The notes: generated by a model from the letters alone, not told the origin. Positions 1 to 5,864 are shown, numbered from the stretch's first letter. The stretch: 7,060 nucleotides of DNA from Erysipelotrichaceae bacterium (GCA_900770275.1 CAAGJS010000352.1:1-7060); one strand, 5' to 3'. Made by a program: numbers and translations.

Positions 1-2146
1 GGTCGGCATCCGCCTTTGATGCGTAGGCGGTCTGATTCTGCAGGCCGCTGCGTTTTTCAAGAGCGATGTTAGCGGCGACGGAGGCAGCGTTGAGCTGTTC
101 CAGGGCCTTTGTCGCGGCGGCTTCGAGTTTCTGCCGCTGTGCGTCAGCTGTAGAAAGCTGGACCTGGATGGATGCGAGCTGATCGGCGTCGGCCCGCAGC
201 TGCTGGCCGCGTTCTCTTAGGACGACTTCCATGTTCTGAAGGGTATGGTCCATGTGGAAAGGATCCGTGACAACATCATTCATTCCGCTGGCGGCCATGG
301 AAGAAAGAAGATCGTTGATCGCTGCGGTGAGACGGTTTCTTCGGGCGTCGCGGTCCTGTTCCATGGAAGCTAATGTGGCCGCTTCTTTGCCTGCGGTTTC
401 CGATGCCTGGGTCTGTACGAGATTGGCATCCGCCGCCTTTTTGGCAAGGCGGTCAATGACGGCCTTGGTCAGGCTGGAATGTTCAATGGCAACCATGGCA
501 GGACGGGGATGGGATGTGGAGCCGCAGACGGGGCATGGCTGGCCAACGACGAGTGTCTGCGCCAGGAAACCGGCCTGTTCATGCAGGAAGATATCGTTCT
601 TTTCGTCGTAGTCCGCTTTGGCTCTTGCATAGGCGGCGTTGGCGGACTGGAAATGGGCCTTTGCCTGCTGGACGATCGTATTCTGCCGGGCAATATTCGA
701 TTCGAGCGTCTTCAGTTCTTTTTCATCGTTATCAAGACGCATGTACTGGGCATACTGGCCGCGGCATTCGCTGAGTCTGACATCCACTCCCTGCAGTCTT
801 TGCTGGTCTTTCTGCCACTGCTGGATCGTGGCTTCAAAGGCGGCCTGTGCATTTCTTGCGTTGTCAGAGTTGATTTTTGCCGTGTTGAAAGCAGCGGAAG
901 TGGTACGCACCTCCTGGTCGGCGGCCGCAATATTGCGGAAGACTTCATAGGCCTTCTGTACGCGCTCCTCTACCTTTGCATAGCCTGCCTGCTGATCGCT
1001 GCAGGCTTTCTGTGTCTGCTGGCGTTTTGCGGTCAGCTGTTCGACGCTGCTGTTGTACTGGGGCAGAAGGTTCTGCTGCTCAGTCAGTGAATCCTGCGTC
1101 GTCTTCAGTGTCTTGGCGGCGTCAGAATAGGCGGAATAGCTGCTTTCGATCTCGTAGGCCGCATTGATGGCATCGATCAGGTGGCGATCATTCTCGATCT
1201 CATTTTTCCTTGCGCTCAATAAGCCAAGCTGTGTCTCAGCGTTTTCGAGCTGGTTATAGGCTGTCTCTAATGACTTTGCGGCCTGGTAGGCGTCGCGGGC
1301 TAGATCACGCTGCTGCGAAGCTTTATTCCTTGTTTCAGAAAGTGCACTCTCATTTTCTTCAAGATACTGGATCAGCTGCTTTAACAGGTCCATGAGGGCA
1401 TTGAGCTGATCAGGATTCAGCGTCGAAGAAGAAGAGATATCGCTCACCAGCTGCAGAAGCGTGTCCTTATCTGAATAATCGTCGGGAACCGTGATCTGCT
1501 GGATGCGTGTGACGCATTCGGTGCGGACGGATTTGATCTGTTCGCTCTTCTCTGCACTGCGCTTCTTCAGTTCTTCAATGATCTTCTGGTAGATGTCGGT
1601 ATGAAAGATGCTGCGGAAGATCTGTTTGCGGCTCTTCGAGTCGGTGCGGACAAGATCGACGAATTCGCCCTGCGCGATCATCGCCACCTGCATGAACTGG
1701 TCCTTATCGAGGCCGATGATTTCGATGATTTTCTTATTGGCTTCCTTTTCTGGATAGTCGATGCCATCAGGCATCGTGAGCGTAACCTTCTCGGTCTTGA
1801 GCTGTTCCGGTGAACCTTTGCGCTTCGATGGCTCATAATGTGCTGGAGAACGGCAGACGACATAGGTCGCCGGTGCTCCGTTGAGATGTTCCTCAAAGGT
1901 CAGCTCCACATAGGGAAGAACACTGTGATCAACATACTGGCTCTGCAGTTCCATGCCCCGTGTCTTACTCTTGCCGGAATCAGTCTGCCCATAGAGGGCG
2001 AAGGTAATGGCGTTGAAGATCGTCGTCTTGCCGGCACCGGTTTCGCCAGCGATCAGAAACAGGTTCTGGTTGACTTTGGTAAAGTCGATTTCGGTCTTAT
2101 TTCCATAGGATTCAAACGCCTGCATCACAAGCTTCAATGGCTTCAT
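1..2146 (-). CDS. sbcC: Exonuclease subunit SbcC (Rad50-like SMC ATPase), 3' end beyond window
   Basis: This is the ATPase/coiled-coil subunit of the SbcCD complex, which binds DNA ends and hairpins and controls SbcD nuclease activity. From the ATG at 2146 the frame stays open to the window edge, giving about 715 residues; SbcC is usually 1000 or more, so the C-terminal coiled coil, signature motif and Walker B are missing here. Visible parts are an N-terminal MKPLKLVMQAFESYG strand, Walker A GETGAGKTT at residues 34-42, and a Q-loop AQGEF with Q159. From about residue 190 there is a long Gln/Ala/Glu-rich coiled coil. The zinc hook PCPVCGS has Cys538 and Cys541 (positions 521-535), after which the returning coiled coil begins. 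The start overlaps the sbcD stop as ATGA (2143-2146), so the two are translationally coupled in one operon. Plus-strand ORFs across this stretch are shadows. The identification is firm. Confidence 0.96.
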   Translation of the reverse strand, partial: MKPLKLVMQAFESYGNKTEIDFTKVNQNLFLIAGETGAGKTTIFNAITFALYGQTDSGKSKTRGMELQSQYVDHSVLPYVELTFEEHLNGAPATYVVCRSPAHYEPSKRKGSPEQLKTEKVTLTMPDGIDYPEKEANKKIIEIIGLDKDQFMQVAMIAQGEFVDLVRTDSKSRKQIFRSIFHTDIYQKIIEELKKRSAEKSEQIKSVRTECVTRIQQITVPDDYSDKDTLLQLVSDISSSSTLNPDQLNALMDLLKQLIQYLEENESALSETRNKASQQRDLARDAYQAAKSLETAYNQLENAETQLGLLSARKNEIENDRHLIDAINAAYEIESSYSAYSDAAKTLKTTQDSLTEQQNLLPQYNSSVEQLTAKRQQTQKACSDQQAGYAKVEERVQKAYEVFRNIAAADQEVRTTSAAFNTAKINSDNARNAQAAFEATIQQWQKDQQRLQGVDVRLSECRGQYAQYMRLDNDEKELKTLESNIARQNTIVQQAKAHFQSANAAYARAKADYDEKNDIFLHEQAGFLAQTLVVGQPCPVCGSTSHPRPAMVAIEHSSLTKAVIDRLAKKAADANLVQTQASETAGKEAATLASMEQDRDARRNRLTAAINDLLSSMAASGMNDVVTDPFHMDHTLQNMEVVLRERGQQLRADADQLASIQVQLSTADAQRQKLEAAATKALEQLNAASVAANIALEKRSGLQNQTAYASKADAD

Positions 2147-3294
2147 TGATCTTCACCTTCTTCCTGTACAGCGTTAACGGCGCTTTGAAGAATCTCTTTT
2201 TCGTCGTCATTGAGGTCGTTGAGAAACTGGAGACAGAATTCATAAGGCGAAAGTGACGTTGGATCCGATCCCGAAAATACGACGTTATTGGTACGGACAT
2301 TGTTCCAGGTAAGAGTCAGGCAGCGCGGAAAGGCATAGTTGATGCGATCCTGCGTCTGACGGTTATTGGAGTCGTCGGTCAGCGTGATGGCGGCGTAGTC
2401 GTCCGTTGCCTGGGCAAGAACTTCTTCCAGTGTCCCTTCGATCTTGCGGATGGCATGAAGAGGCGTCAAGGGAAGTACAGAGGTCGATACATTTCCCTTT
2501 TCGTTCATCGTCACTTCAATGACACCTTTGTTCTGTCCGGCTTCGCTGACGGAGTAAGGCATCGGTGTACCGCAGTAGCGATAGAACTCACTCCCGACGC
2601 GCATCGGCTTATGGATATGGCCAAGGGCCGCATAGTCAAACTTCTGCAGCACATCAGCGTTGATCACATCGATATTGCCAACGGTCAGCACTTCGGAGTC
2701 CATGCGTTCAACGCTGCCCGGATCACAGCCGGAAGGCAGATAGAACTGGTGGCTGACAAAGACGTTGCGCTCAGCCTCATTGATATATTCACGGGCAGCC
2801 AGGCGGTGAACCGCCTCGTTGTAGGAAAGAGACGTATCATCGCCTTCGGTGTTGGTGATGGCCTTAATCATCGAAGGCTTCACAAACGGGAGAAGATAGA
2901 AGTTGACGGGGCCGTAGCTGTCATTGAGTGTGATCTTTTCTACGCGCTCCTCAGGCTTCATCGGGGGCATGCCGATCATGTGGACGTGCTGACGCTGAAG
3001 AATGCGGCGGAAGACGTTGACGCGTGGTCCGGAGTCGTGGTTGCCGGCAATCATCATGATTTCGGCATGCGGAGCAGCAGAATTCAGAGCAGATACAAAT
3101 CCATCAAAAAGCTCGACTGCCTCCGCGGAAGGGACAGCCTTGTCATAAATGTCTCCGGCGATGAGGATGGCATCGGGCTGTTCTTTGCGGGCATACTCCG
3201 TGATCTGATTGAAGACATACTTCTGATCCTCCGTCAGATCGTAATTGAAAAGCTTCAGTCCGATATGGAGATCGGACAAGTGGAAAAACTTCAT
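2143..3294 (-). CDS. sbcD: Exonuclease subunit SbcD (Mre11-like metallophosphoesterase)
   Basis: This is the dimanganese nuclease subunit of SbcCD, which cuts hairpins and trims double-strand DNA ends together with SbcC. It has 383 residues, close to the usual family length. The calcineurin-type phosphoesterase motifs appear in order: DLHIG (residues 8-12), GDIYDKAVPS (47-56), GNHDS (84-88), SHQFYLPSG (181-189) and GHIHKP (225-230). These supply the expected Asp, His and Asn metal ligands and the catalytic His86. The C-terminal third is the less conserved SbcC-binding and capping region. I chose the ATG at 3294 because GGGAGG lies six bases upstream and the family begins MKFFHLSDLH. A TTG six codons earlier (3312) would place that ribosome site inside the gene. 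The stop overlaps the sbcC ATG by four bases. No obvious promoter separates it from the terminator just upstream. Confidence 0.96.
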   Translation of the reverse strand: MKFFHLSDLHIGLKLFNYDLTEDQKYVFNQITEYARKEQPDAILIAGDIYDKAVPSAEAVELFDGFVSALNSAAPHAEIMMIAGNHDSGPRVNVFRRILQRQHVHMIGMPPMKPEERVEKITLNDSYGPVNFYLLPFVKPSMIKAITNTEGDDTSLSYNEAVHRLAAREYINEAERNVFVSHQFYLPSGCDPGSVERMDSEVLTVGNIDVINADVLQKFDYAALGHIHKPMRVGSEFYRYCGTPMPYSVSEAGQNKGVIEVTMNEKGNVSTSVLPLTPLHAIRKIEGTLEEVLAQATDDYAAITLTDDSNNRQTQDRINYAFPRCLTLTWNNVRTNNVVFSGSDPTSLSPYEFCLQFLNDLNDDEKEILQSAVNAVQEEGEDQ

Positions 3295-3300
3295 ATTCTT

Positions 3301-3306
3301 CCTCCC
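3301..3306 (-). promoter_or_regulatory. Ribosome binding site of sbcD
   Basis: On the minus strand GGGAGG is followed by AAGAAT and then the ATG at 3294. It is a strong Shine-Dalgarno with six-base spacing. It decides the sbcD start in favour of this ATG over the in-frame TTG at 3312, which lies upstream of the site. Confidence 0.85.
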
Positions 3307-3322
3307 AAACAAAGCGAAGCTG

Positions 3323-3345
3323 AAAAAGGACCTGAGCTCAGGTCC
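3323..3345 (-). terminator. Rho-independent terminator of the secreted-protein gene, upstream of sbcD
   Basis: Read on the minus strand, the perfect palindrome GGACCTGAGCTCAGGTCC (3345-3328) directly follows the TGA stop and is followed by TTTTT (3327-3323). It folds as a GC-rich stem of at least seven pairs with an AGCT loop; the A of the stop codon can add one more pair. On the plus strand no T-tract follows, so it works in one direction only. It ends only 28 bases before the sbcD ATG. The operon must therefore be transcribed by read-through or from a promoter inside the upstream gene. Confidence 0.8.
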
Positions 3346-4056
3346 TCAGTGATTATTCATCAGGAATGCGTCCACGACCGATGGTTCGCCGATCTGTGCC
3401 AGATCCTTTGCGAAACAGGTATCCTGCACATGTTCCTCATAGATGACGCCATCTTCCAGTTTTTCGTCGGATACCTTTTCGACATCGACGATGGAACCGG
3501 CAAGATCGAGGCAGTTATTGAAGTTGCCGTTGGATACATAGCCATTGGTAGATCCGAAATATTTCATGGCAATATCGGTATCAATCACAAACTCAATGAC
3601 GCTTGAGTCACTGGTCATCGAACAGCCGTTGACCGCGCCGCCCTTGGAGTCGACCTTCACGATCGGAAGAATGACACCCGTATCCAGAATAAAGTAATAT
3701 TCCGAACCGATGTCTCCGAAATTGGAGCCAAGTGCCGCACCAATGAAGCCATCTTCGTTATAGAGCAGACCGGTCTTTGAATCGATGGTCATATGCTCGT
3801 GGATGTACTGATACTGTGCCGAGCCGGTATGCGTAATCAGAGCATAGCTTTCATAAGTCTTTGTCGAAGATGAGGAACATGCCCCGATCGACTCCGACAG
3901 ATACTCACGCTGGTAATTATGAAACGTGGAAATATCGAGGTCATTGCCAATCTTCATCGTCGGATCATCGTCCGCATACGTAAAGCCGCTGCCAAATAAC
4001 AAAGCTGCGCATACACCGATGACAGATACAATATCCCTCTTTTTTCCATGGGTCAT
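3346..4056 (-). CDS. Secreted protein of unknown function with signal peptide
   Basis: I do not recognise a named function. The 236-residue product begins with a typical Sec signal peptide: a basic n-region (HGKKRD, residues 3-8), a hydrophobic core at about 9-25, and a likely cleavage after TYA (residue 28) before DDDP. Cys16 is preceded by IGV, which is a poor lipobox, so a lipoprotein is unlikely. The mature part is acidic with four cysteines (60, 145, 182, 214) that could form disulphides. A Gly-rich core contains AALGSNFG (107-114), LDTGVILPI (124-132), VDSKGG (135-140) and SSVIEFVIDTD (151-161). This resembles, from memory, surface or extracellular proteins of Bacillota with a small beta-barrel domain, but I hold that loosely. 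The ATG at 4056 gives a clean signal peptide. A GTG at 4104 is also in frame but would put 16 residues before it, and the promoter would then lie inside the gene. The gene is divergent from the ATPase and ends at a terminator. Confidence 0.8.
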   Translation of the reverse strand: MTHGKKRDIVSVIGVCAALLFGSGFTYADDDPTMKIGNDLDISTFHNYQREYLSESIGACSSSSTKTYESYALITHTGSAQYQYIHEHMTIDSKTGLLYNEDGFIGAALGSNFGDIGSEYYFILDTGVILPIVKVDSKGGAVNGCSMTSDSSVIEFVIDTDIAMKYFGSTNGYVSNGNFNNCLDLAGSIVDVEKVSDEKLEDGVIYEEHVQDTCFAKDLAQIGEPSVVDAFLMNNH

Positions 4057-4066
4057 ACTAAGTGCG

Positions 4067-4095
4067 ATTATAGCAGGCGGCGGATTTTCGAGCAA
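4067..4095 (-). promoter_or_regulatory. Extended -10 promoter for the secreted-protein gene
   Basis: On the minus strand there is TTGCTC (4095-4090), a 17-base spacer, then TATAAT (4072-4067). TGC directly precedes the TATAAT, giving an extended -10 TGCTATAAT. The predicted start of transcription is near 4059, only about three bases before the ATG at 4056, and no Shine-Dalgarno is visible. The mRNA would be leaderless or nearly so. The perfect -10 and ideal spacing make this the clearest promoter in the window; the -35 is weak. Confidence 0.65.
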
Positions 4096-4108
4096 TAGCC
4101 CCACGACC

Positions 4109-4124
4109 GTCGATTATGATCGAC
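4109..4124. repeat. Palindrome GTCGAT-TATG-ATCGAC, possible operator
   Basis: Six-base arms GTCGAT (4109-4114) and ATCGAC (4119-4124) form an inverted repeat around TATG. It lies upstream of the minus-strand -35 and upstream of the plus-strand gene. The right half-site recurs at 4152-4157. Position and symmetry fit a regulator binding site for the divergent pair. No regulator gene is visible in the window, so this is inference. Confidence 0.5.
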
Positions 4125-4127
4125 AAA
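4115..4127 (+). repeat. Direct repeat copy 1, TATGATCGACAAA
   Basis: This 13-base sequence is identical to 4148-4160 and starts exactly 33 bp upstream of it, about three turns of B-DNA, so both copies face the same side of the helix. This copy overlaps the right arm of the palindrome. It includes TCGACA (4120-4125), close to a -35 consensus, and TATGAT (4115-4120), close to a -10. Confidence 0.6.
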
Positions 4128-4139
4128 AAGATAAAATAT

Positions 4140-4145
4140 AGGAAG
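4140..4145 (+). promoter_or_regulatory. Shine-Dalgarno AGGAAG ahead of the leader ORF
   Basis: AGGAAGAAT followed by ATG (4149) repeats, base for base over twelve positions, the AGGAAGAATATG that starts sbcD. Its spacing suits the ATG at 4149. It is too far (about 14-16 bases) from the ATPase-frame ATG at 4160. Confidence 0.45.
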
Positions 4146-4147
4146 AA

Positions 4148-4160
4148 TATGATCGACAAA
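4148..4160 (+). repeat. Direct repeat copy 2, TATGATCGACAAA
   Basis: This is the second identical copy of the 13-base repeat, 33 bp downstream of the first. It overlaps the start codon of a 13-codon leader ORF (ATG at 4149) and the most upstream in-frame ATG of the ATPase (4160). A protein bound here could block transcription or early translation of the ATPase. Confidence 0.6.
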
Positions 4161-4190
4161 TGGGGATATTTATGGACCAGGAAGTCATGA
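4149..4190 (+). CDS. Possible 13-codon leader ORF ahead of the ATPase
   Basis: ATG at 4149 opens a short frame encoding MIDKWGYLWTRKS, ending with TGA at 4188-4190. It has the best-placed ribosome site in the region. It ends in an ATGA overlap with an in-frame ATG of the downstream ATPase (4187), the same coupling style seen at sbcD/sbcC and in the flavodiiron operon. Its role, if translated, would be to deliver ribosomes to the ATPase start or to act as a control peptide. Two tryptophans in thirteen residues are notable, but I see no attenuator hairpin. It could be chance, because a frame this short carries little coding signal. Confidence 0.3.
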   Translation: MIDKWGYLWTRKS

Positions 4191-4912
4191 AACACGTCAC
4201 CTGTGAAAAACATCATGACATTCGGCAGGCCGTTATTCGCCACCGCGAATATACCTTTGAGCCGGATACGAATTATATCCTTACGGGAATGCGCGGCAGC
4301 GGAAAGACGACGCTGCTTTATGAAATTGCCAAGAAACTCGTTGAAAACGGGACCGACTGGAACCAGATCATATACGTCAACTTTGAAGACGAGAGGTTAA
4401 TCGGATTTACATCCAATGATTTTTCAGACCTTCTGGAAATTTCCAGCGGGCTGAGTGACAGGACACCGTATTACTTTCTCGATGAAGTGCAGAACATCGA
4501 TGGATGGCAGCACTTTGCAAGAAGGATGTCAGACGAGAGAGAACACGTGTATATCGCTGGCAGTAACGTCATGCTCCTCAGCAAGGAGATGAAGGATCAG
4601 CTGAGCGGAAACTATCTGACAAAAGTCATCATGCCCTATAACTTCAGAGAATTTCTGACCGCCCGAGACATCCCGCACGATGATGAGGCATTTCACACTT
4701 CCAAAGGAATCGGCCGCCTGAAACAGGCCTCCATCGATCTGATGCATGATGGAGGCTTGCCTGAATCGCTGAATACCAGCGATCAGAGAATGTGTGTCGA
4801 AGACATGTATCAGAGAATTCTTATCTGCGACATTGCGCTGTGGAATAATATCCGCAACCCGATCGGCCTGCGCATTCTGATGAAGAACATCGCTGAAACC
4901 GTGGGCAGATAG
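4187..4912 (+). CDS. AAA_14-type ATPase, N-terminal part (stopped by in-frame TAG)
   Basis: This is the ATPase half of an AAA_14/DUF4143-type P-loop protein, a common accessory family of Bacillota and archaea whose cellular role is poorly defined. From the ATG at 4187 it has 241 residues. Walker A GMRGSGKTT is at 34-42, INFEDE-like VNFEDE follows at about 64-69, Walker B YYFLDE at 95-100 is followed by VQN, and the sensor-like AGSN comes about 30 residues after Walker B. MPYNFREFL is the family's usual segment before its C-terminal region. The start is uncertain: ATGs at 4160 and 4172 are in frame. I prefer 4187 because AGGAAG (4179-4184) precedes it and it overlaps the leader ORF stop. The frame ends at TAG 4910-4912, but the same frame continues as the missing C-terminal half. 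The gene is therefore probably interrupted by a single nonsense codon, unless the two halves work as separate chains. Confidence 0.85.
   Translation: MKHVTCEKHHDIRQAVIRHREYTFEPDTNYILTGMRGSGKTTLLYEIAKKLVENGTDWNQIIYVNFEDERLIGFTSNDFSDLLEISSGLSDRTPYYFLDEVQNIDGWQHFARRMSDEREHVYIAGSNVMLLSKEMKDQLSGNYLTKVIMPYNFREFLTARDIPHDDEAFHTSKGIGRLKQASIDLMHDGGLPESLNTSDQRMCVEDMYQRILICDIALWNNIRNPIGLRILMKNIAETVGR
4910..4912 (+). other. In-frame amber codon splitting the ATPase gene
   Basis: Reading ...GTG GGC AGA TAG ATG TCC TGT..., the TAG sits between two halves of one continuous frame. There is no shift of phase and no missing domain on either side. A single C-to-T change from CAG (Gln) would explain it. No strong Shine-Dalgarno precedes the ATG at 4913. 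Options are a recent nonsense mutation, a sequencing error, read-through, or a genuine split gene re-initiating at the adjacent ATG. Confidence 0.85.
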
Positions 4913-5443
4913 ATGTCCTGTTCCAGGCTCTACAGCATGATCAACAGGATTGGAATCAGGTTGAGCAAGGACTCCGTAATTTCCTACATTGACCTGGCAA
5001 AGGATGCCAGCCTGATATTCTCGCTCGATAACTATTATTCAAGACAAAACGGAAGAGAAGGTACACCGAAGTATTATTTTGAAGATAACGGTATTCTGAA
5101 TCTTTTCCTCATTAACAAGGATTCTGCCCTTTTGGAGAATATGGTTGCCACTGCATTGAAACGCTCATGCCGCGAGGATTTCTTCTGTCTGAAATCCGAG
5201 AAGACAGGCATCGATATTGATTTCTATGTTCCGGAAAGCGCCATTGCCATCCAGGCTGCCTGGAGCATCTATGATGTTACAGCCTATGAACGTGAGGTGA
5301 ACAATCTGCTGAAACTGGCAGAGTCCTTCCATGAAGCAAAACGTTTTCTCATTGTTACGGCAGGCGAAGAAAAGACCATTCAGGAACATGGCGTTACGAT
5401 TGAAGTCATGCCACTGTACCGTTTCCTTCTGCAGATGCCCTGA
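4913..5443 (+). CDS. C-terminal half of the AAA_14/DUF4143-type ATPase
   Basis: These 176 codons continue the frame of the upstream ATPase half across the TAG. Residues about 1-35 look like the winged-helix segment that normally follows the ATPase core (SRLYSMINR, then LSKDSVISYIDLAKDASLI). The DUF4143-like region follows: KYYFEDNGILNLF (53-65), LLENMVATAL (73-82), IDIDFYV (100-106) and AIQAAW (112-117). Glu75, Asp103 and Gln114 are spaced like the acidic and Gln residues of a PD-(D/E)XK-like fold, the fold class I associate with DUF4143. Whether it cuts DNA is unknown. With the first half the total is about 418 residues, normal for the family. With no good ribosome site of its own, independent translation would depend on re-initiation next to the stop. 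A terminator follows at 5495. Confidence 0.8.
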   Translation: MSCSRLYSMINRIGIRLSKDSVISYIDLAKDASLIFSLDNYYSRQNGREGTPKYYFEDNGILNLFLINKDSALLENMVATALKRSCREDFFCLKSEKTGIDIDFYVPESAIAIQAAWSIYDVTAYEREVNNLLKLAESFHEAKRFLIVTAGEEKTIQEHGVTIEVMPLYRFLLQMP

Positions 5444-5494
5444 GATCCCTTATCATTCAAGCGTCTTAACACGCTATATCGATACGTATGCAGC

Positions 5495-5537
5495 AGTGCC
5501 GAAAATGCCCTTTACAATCGCATTTCCGGCACTTTTT
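5495..5537 (+). terminator. Rho-independent terminator after the ATPase
   Basis: AGTGCCGAAAATG (5495-5507) pairs with CATTTCCGGCACT (5521-5533) over 13 positions with one A-C mismatch. The loop is 13 bases and the T-run TTTTT is at 5533-5537. It lies 52 bases after the ATPase stop. There is no A-run on its left side, so it terminates plus-strand transcription only. Confidence 0.8.
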
Positions 5538-5553
5538 CCTTGGCTCAGCTGTC

Positions 5554-5604
5554 AAAGAAAAGCAGCCGTTGCCTGTCGAAAACGCAATGACAGACAATGA
5601 CTGC
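5554..5604 (-). terminator. Rho-independent terminator of the flavodiiron operon
   Basis: On the minus strand, GCAGTCATTGTCTGTC (5604-5589) pairs with GACAGGCAACGGCTGC (5577-5562) over 16 positions. There are two G-U pairs and one A-C mismatch around an 11-base loop, followed by TTTTCTTT (5561-5554). It comes about 20 bases after the stop of the 79-residue gene. With the plus-strand terminator it insulates the two convergent units. Confidence 0.75.
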
Positions 5605-5624
5605 AGCAGGAACAATATAATCTT

Positions 5625-5864
5625 TTACCGATCGTAGACGGAATGAAACGGGCAGTCGGGTTCTTTGCGGAACTCTTCGAAGGCAGCCTTGATCTCATCC
5701 GGTGCAAAGCTCTGAATACCTCCGATTTCGCCATCTTTGGCGTAATCGCCATAGTATTTCAGAAACCAGGCCATCTTCTGTAACGAAGTGTAGCTGCTCC
5801 AGTCTTCGGGCAGCGGTTCCGGTTCCCATCCGGCTTCGACATGGACCTGATAGTCGTCGCTCAT
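5625..5864 (-). CDS. Small acidic protein of unknown function, coupled to flavodiiron protein
   Basis: I do not recognise this 79-residue protein. It is strongly acidic (17 Asp/Glu against 7 Lys/Arg) and rich in aromatic residues. WEPEPLPEDW is at 13-22, and the probable helix SLQKMAWFLKYYGDY (27-41) is followed by APDEIKAAFEEFRKEP (54-69). The single Cys71 and lack of any CxxC rule out a rubredoxin or ferredoxin. There is no signal peptide or membrane segment, so it should be cytosolic. Its ATG (5864) overlaps the flavodiiron stop as ATGA, and no strong ribosome site is seen, which suggests translational coupling and roughly matched expression. A role as partner or accessory to the flavodiiron enzyme is inferred from position only. 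The TAA stop is followed by a good terminator, so it is the last gene of the operon. Confidence 0.8.
   Translation of the reverse strand: MSDDYQVHVEAGWEPEPLPEDWSSYTSLQKMAWFLKYYGDYAKDGEIGGIQSFAPDEIKAAFEEFRKEPDCPFHSVYDR

Noticed and set aside
479..1090. A 203-codon plus-strand ORF rich in hydrophobic residues, resembling a membrane protein
   Set aside because: It is antisense to the sbcC coiled coil and zinc hook. The hydrophobic look comes from reading Gln/Lys/Glu-rich codons in reverse.
3295..3312. TTG start for SbcD giving six extra residues
   Set aside because: The extension translates the Shine-Dalgarno itself, and the family N-terminus begins at MKFFHLSDLH.
2455..3606. A 383-codon open frame on the plus strand across sbcD and the end of the secreted-protein gene
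   Set aside because: It is antisense to sbcD with its complete set of phosphoesterase motifs, has no recognisable domain of its own, and crosses a terminator. It is a mirror frame caused by codon bias.
4003..4014. Possible lipobox around Cys16 of the secreted protein
   Set aside because: The residues before the Cys are IGV. The -1 position needs Gly, Ala or Ser, and a good type I cleavage site (TYA) follows.
4057..4104. GTG start at 4104 for the secreted protein
   Set aside because: It has no Shine-Dalgarno, would put a non-basic 16-residue stretch before the signal peptide, and overlaps the strong -10/-35 elements.
4115..4137. Candidate -10 elements TATGAT (4115-4120) and TAAAAT (4132-4137) for a plus-strand promoter of the ATPase
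   Set aside because: Neither has a convincing -35 at 16-18 bp, and the second would start transcription inside the ribosome site. The real promoter remains undecided.
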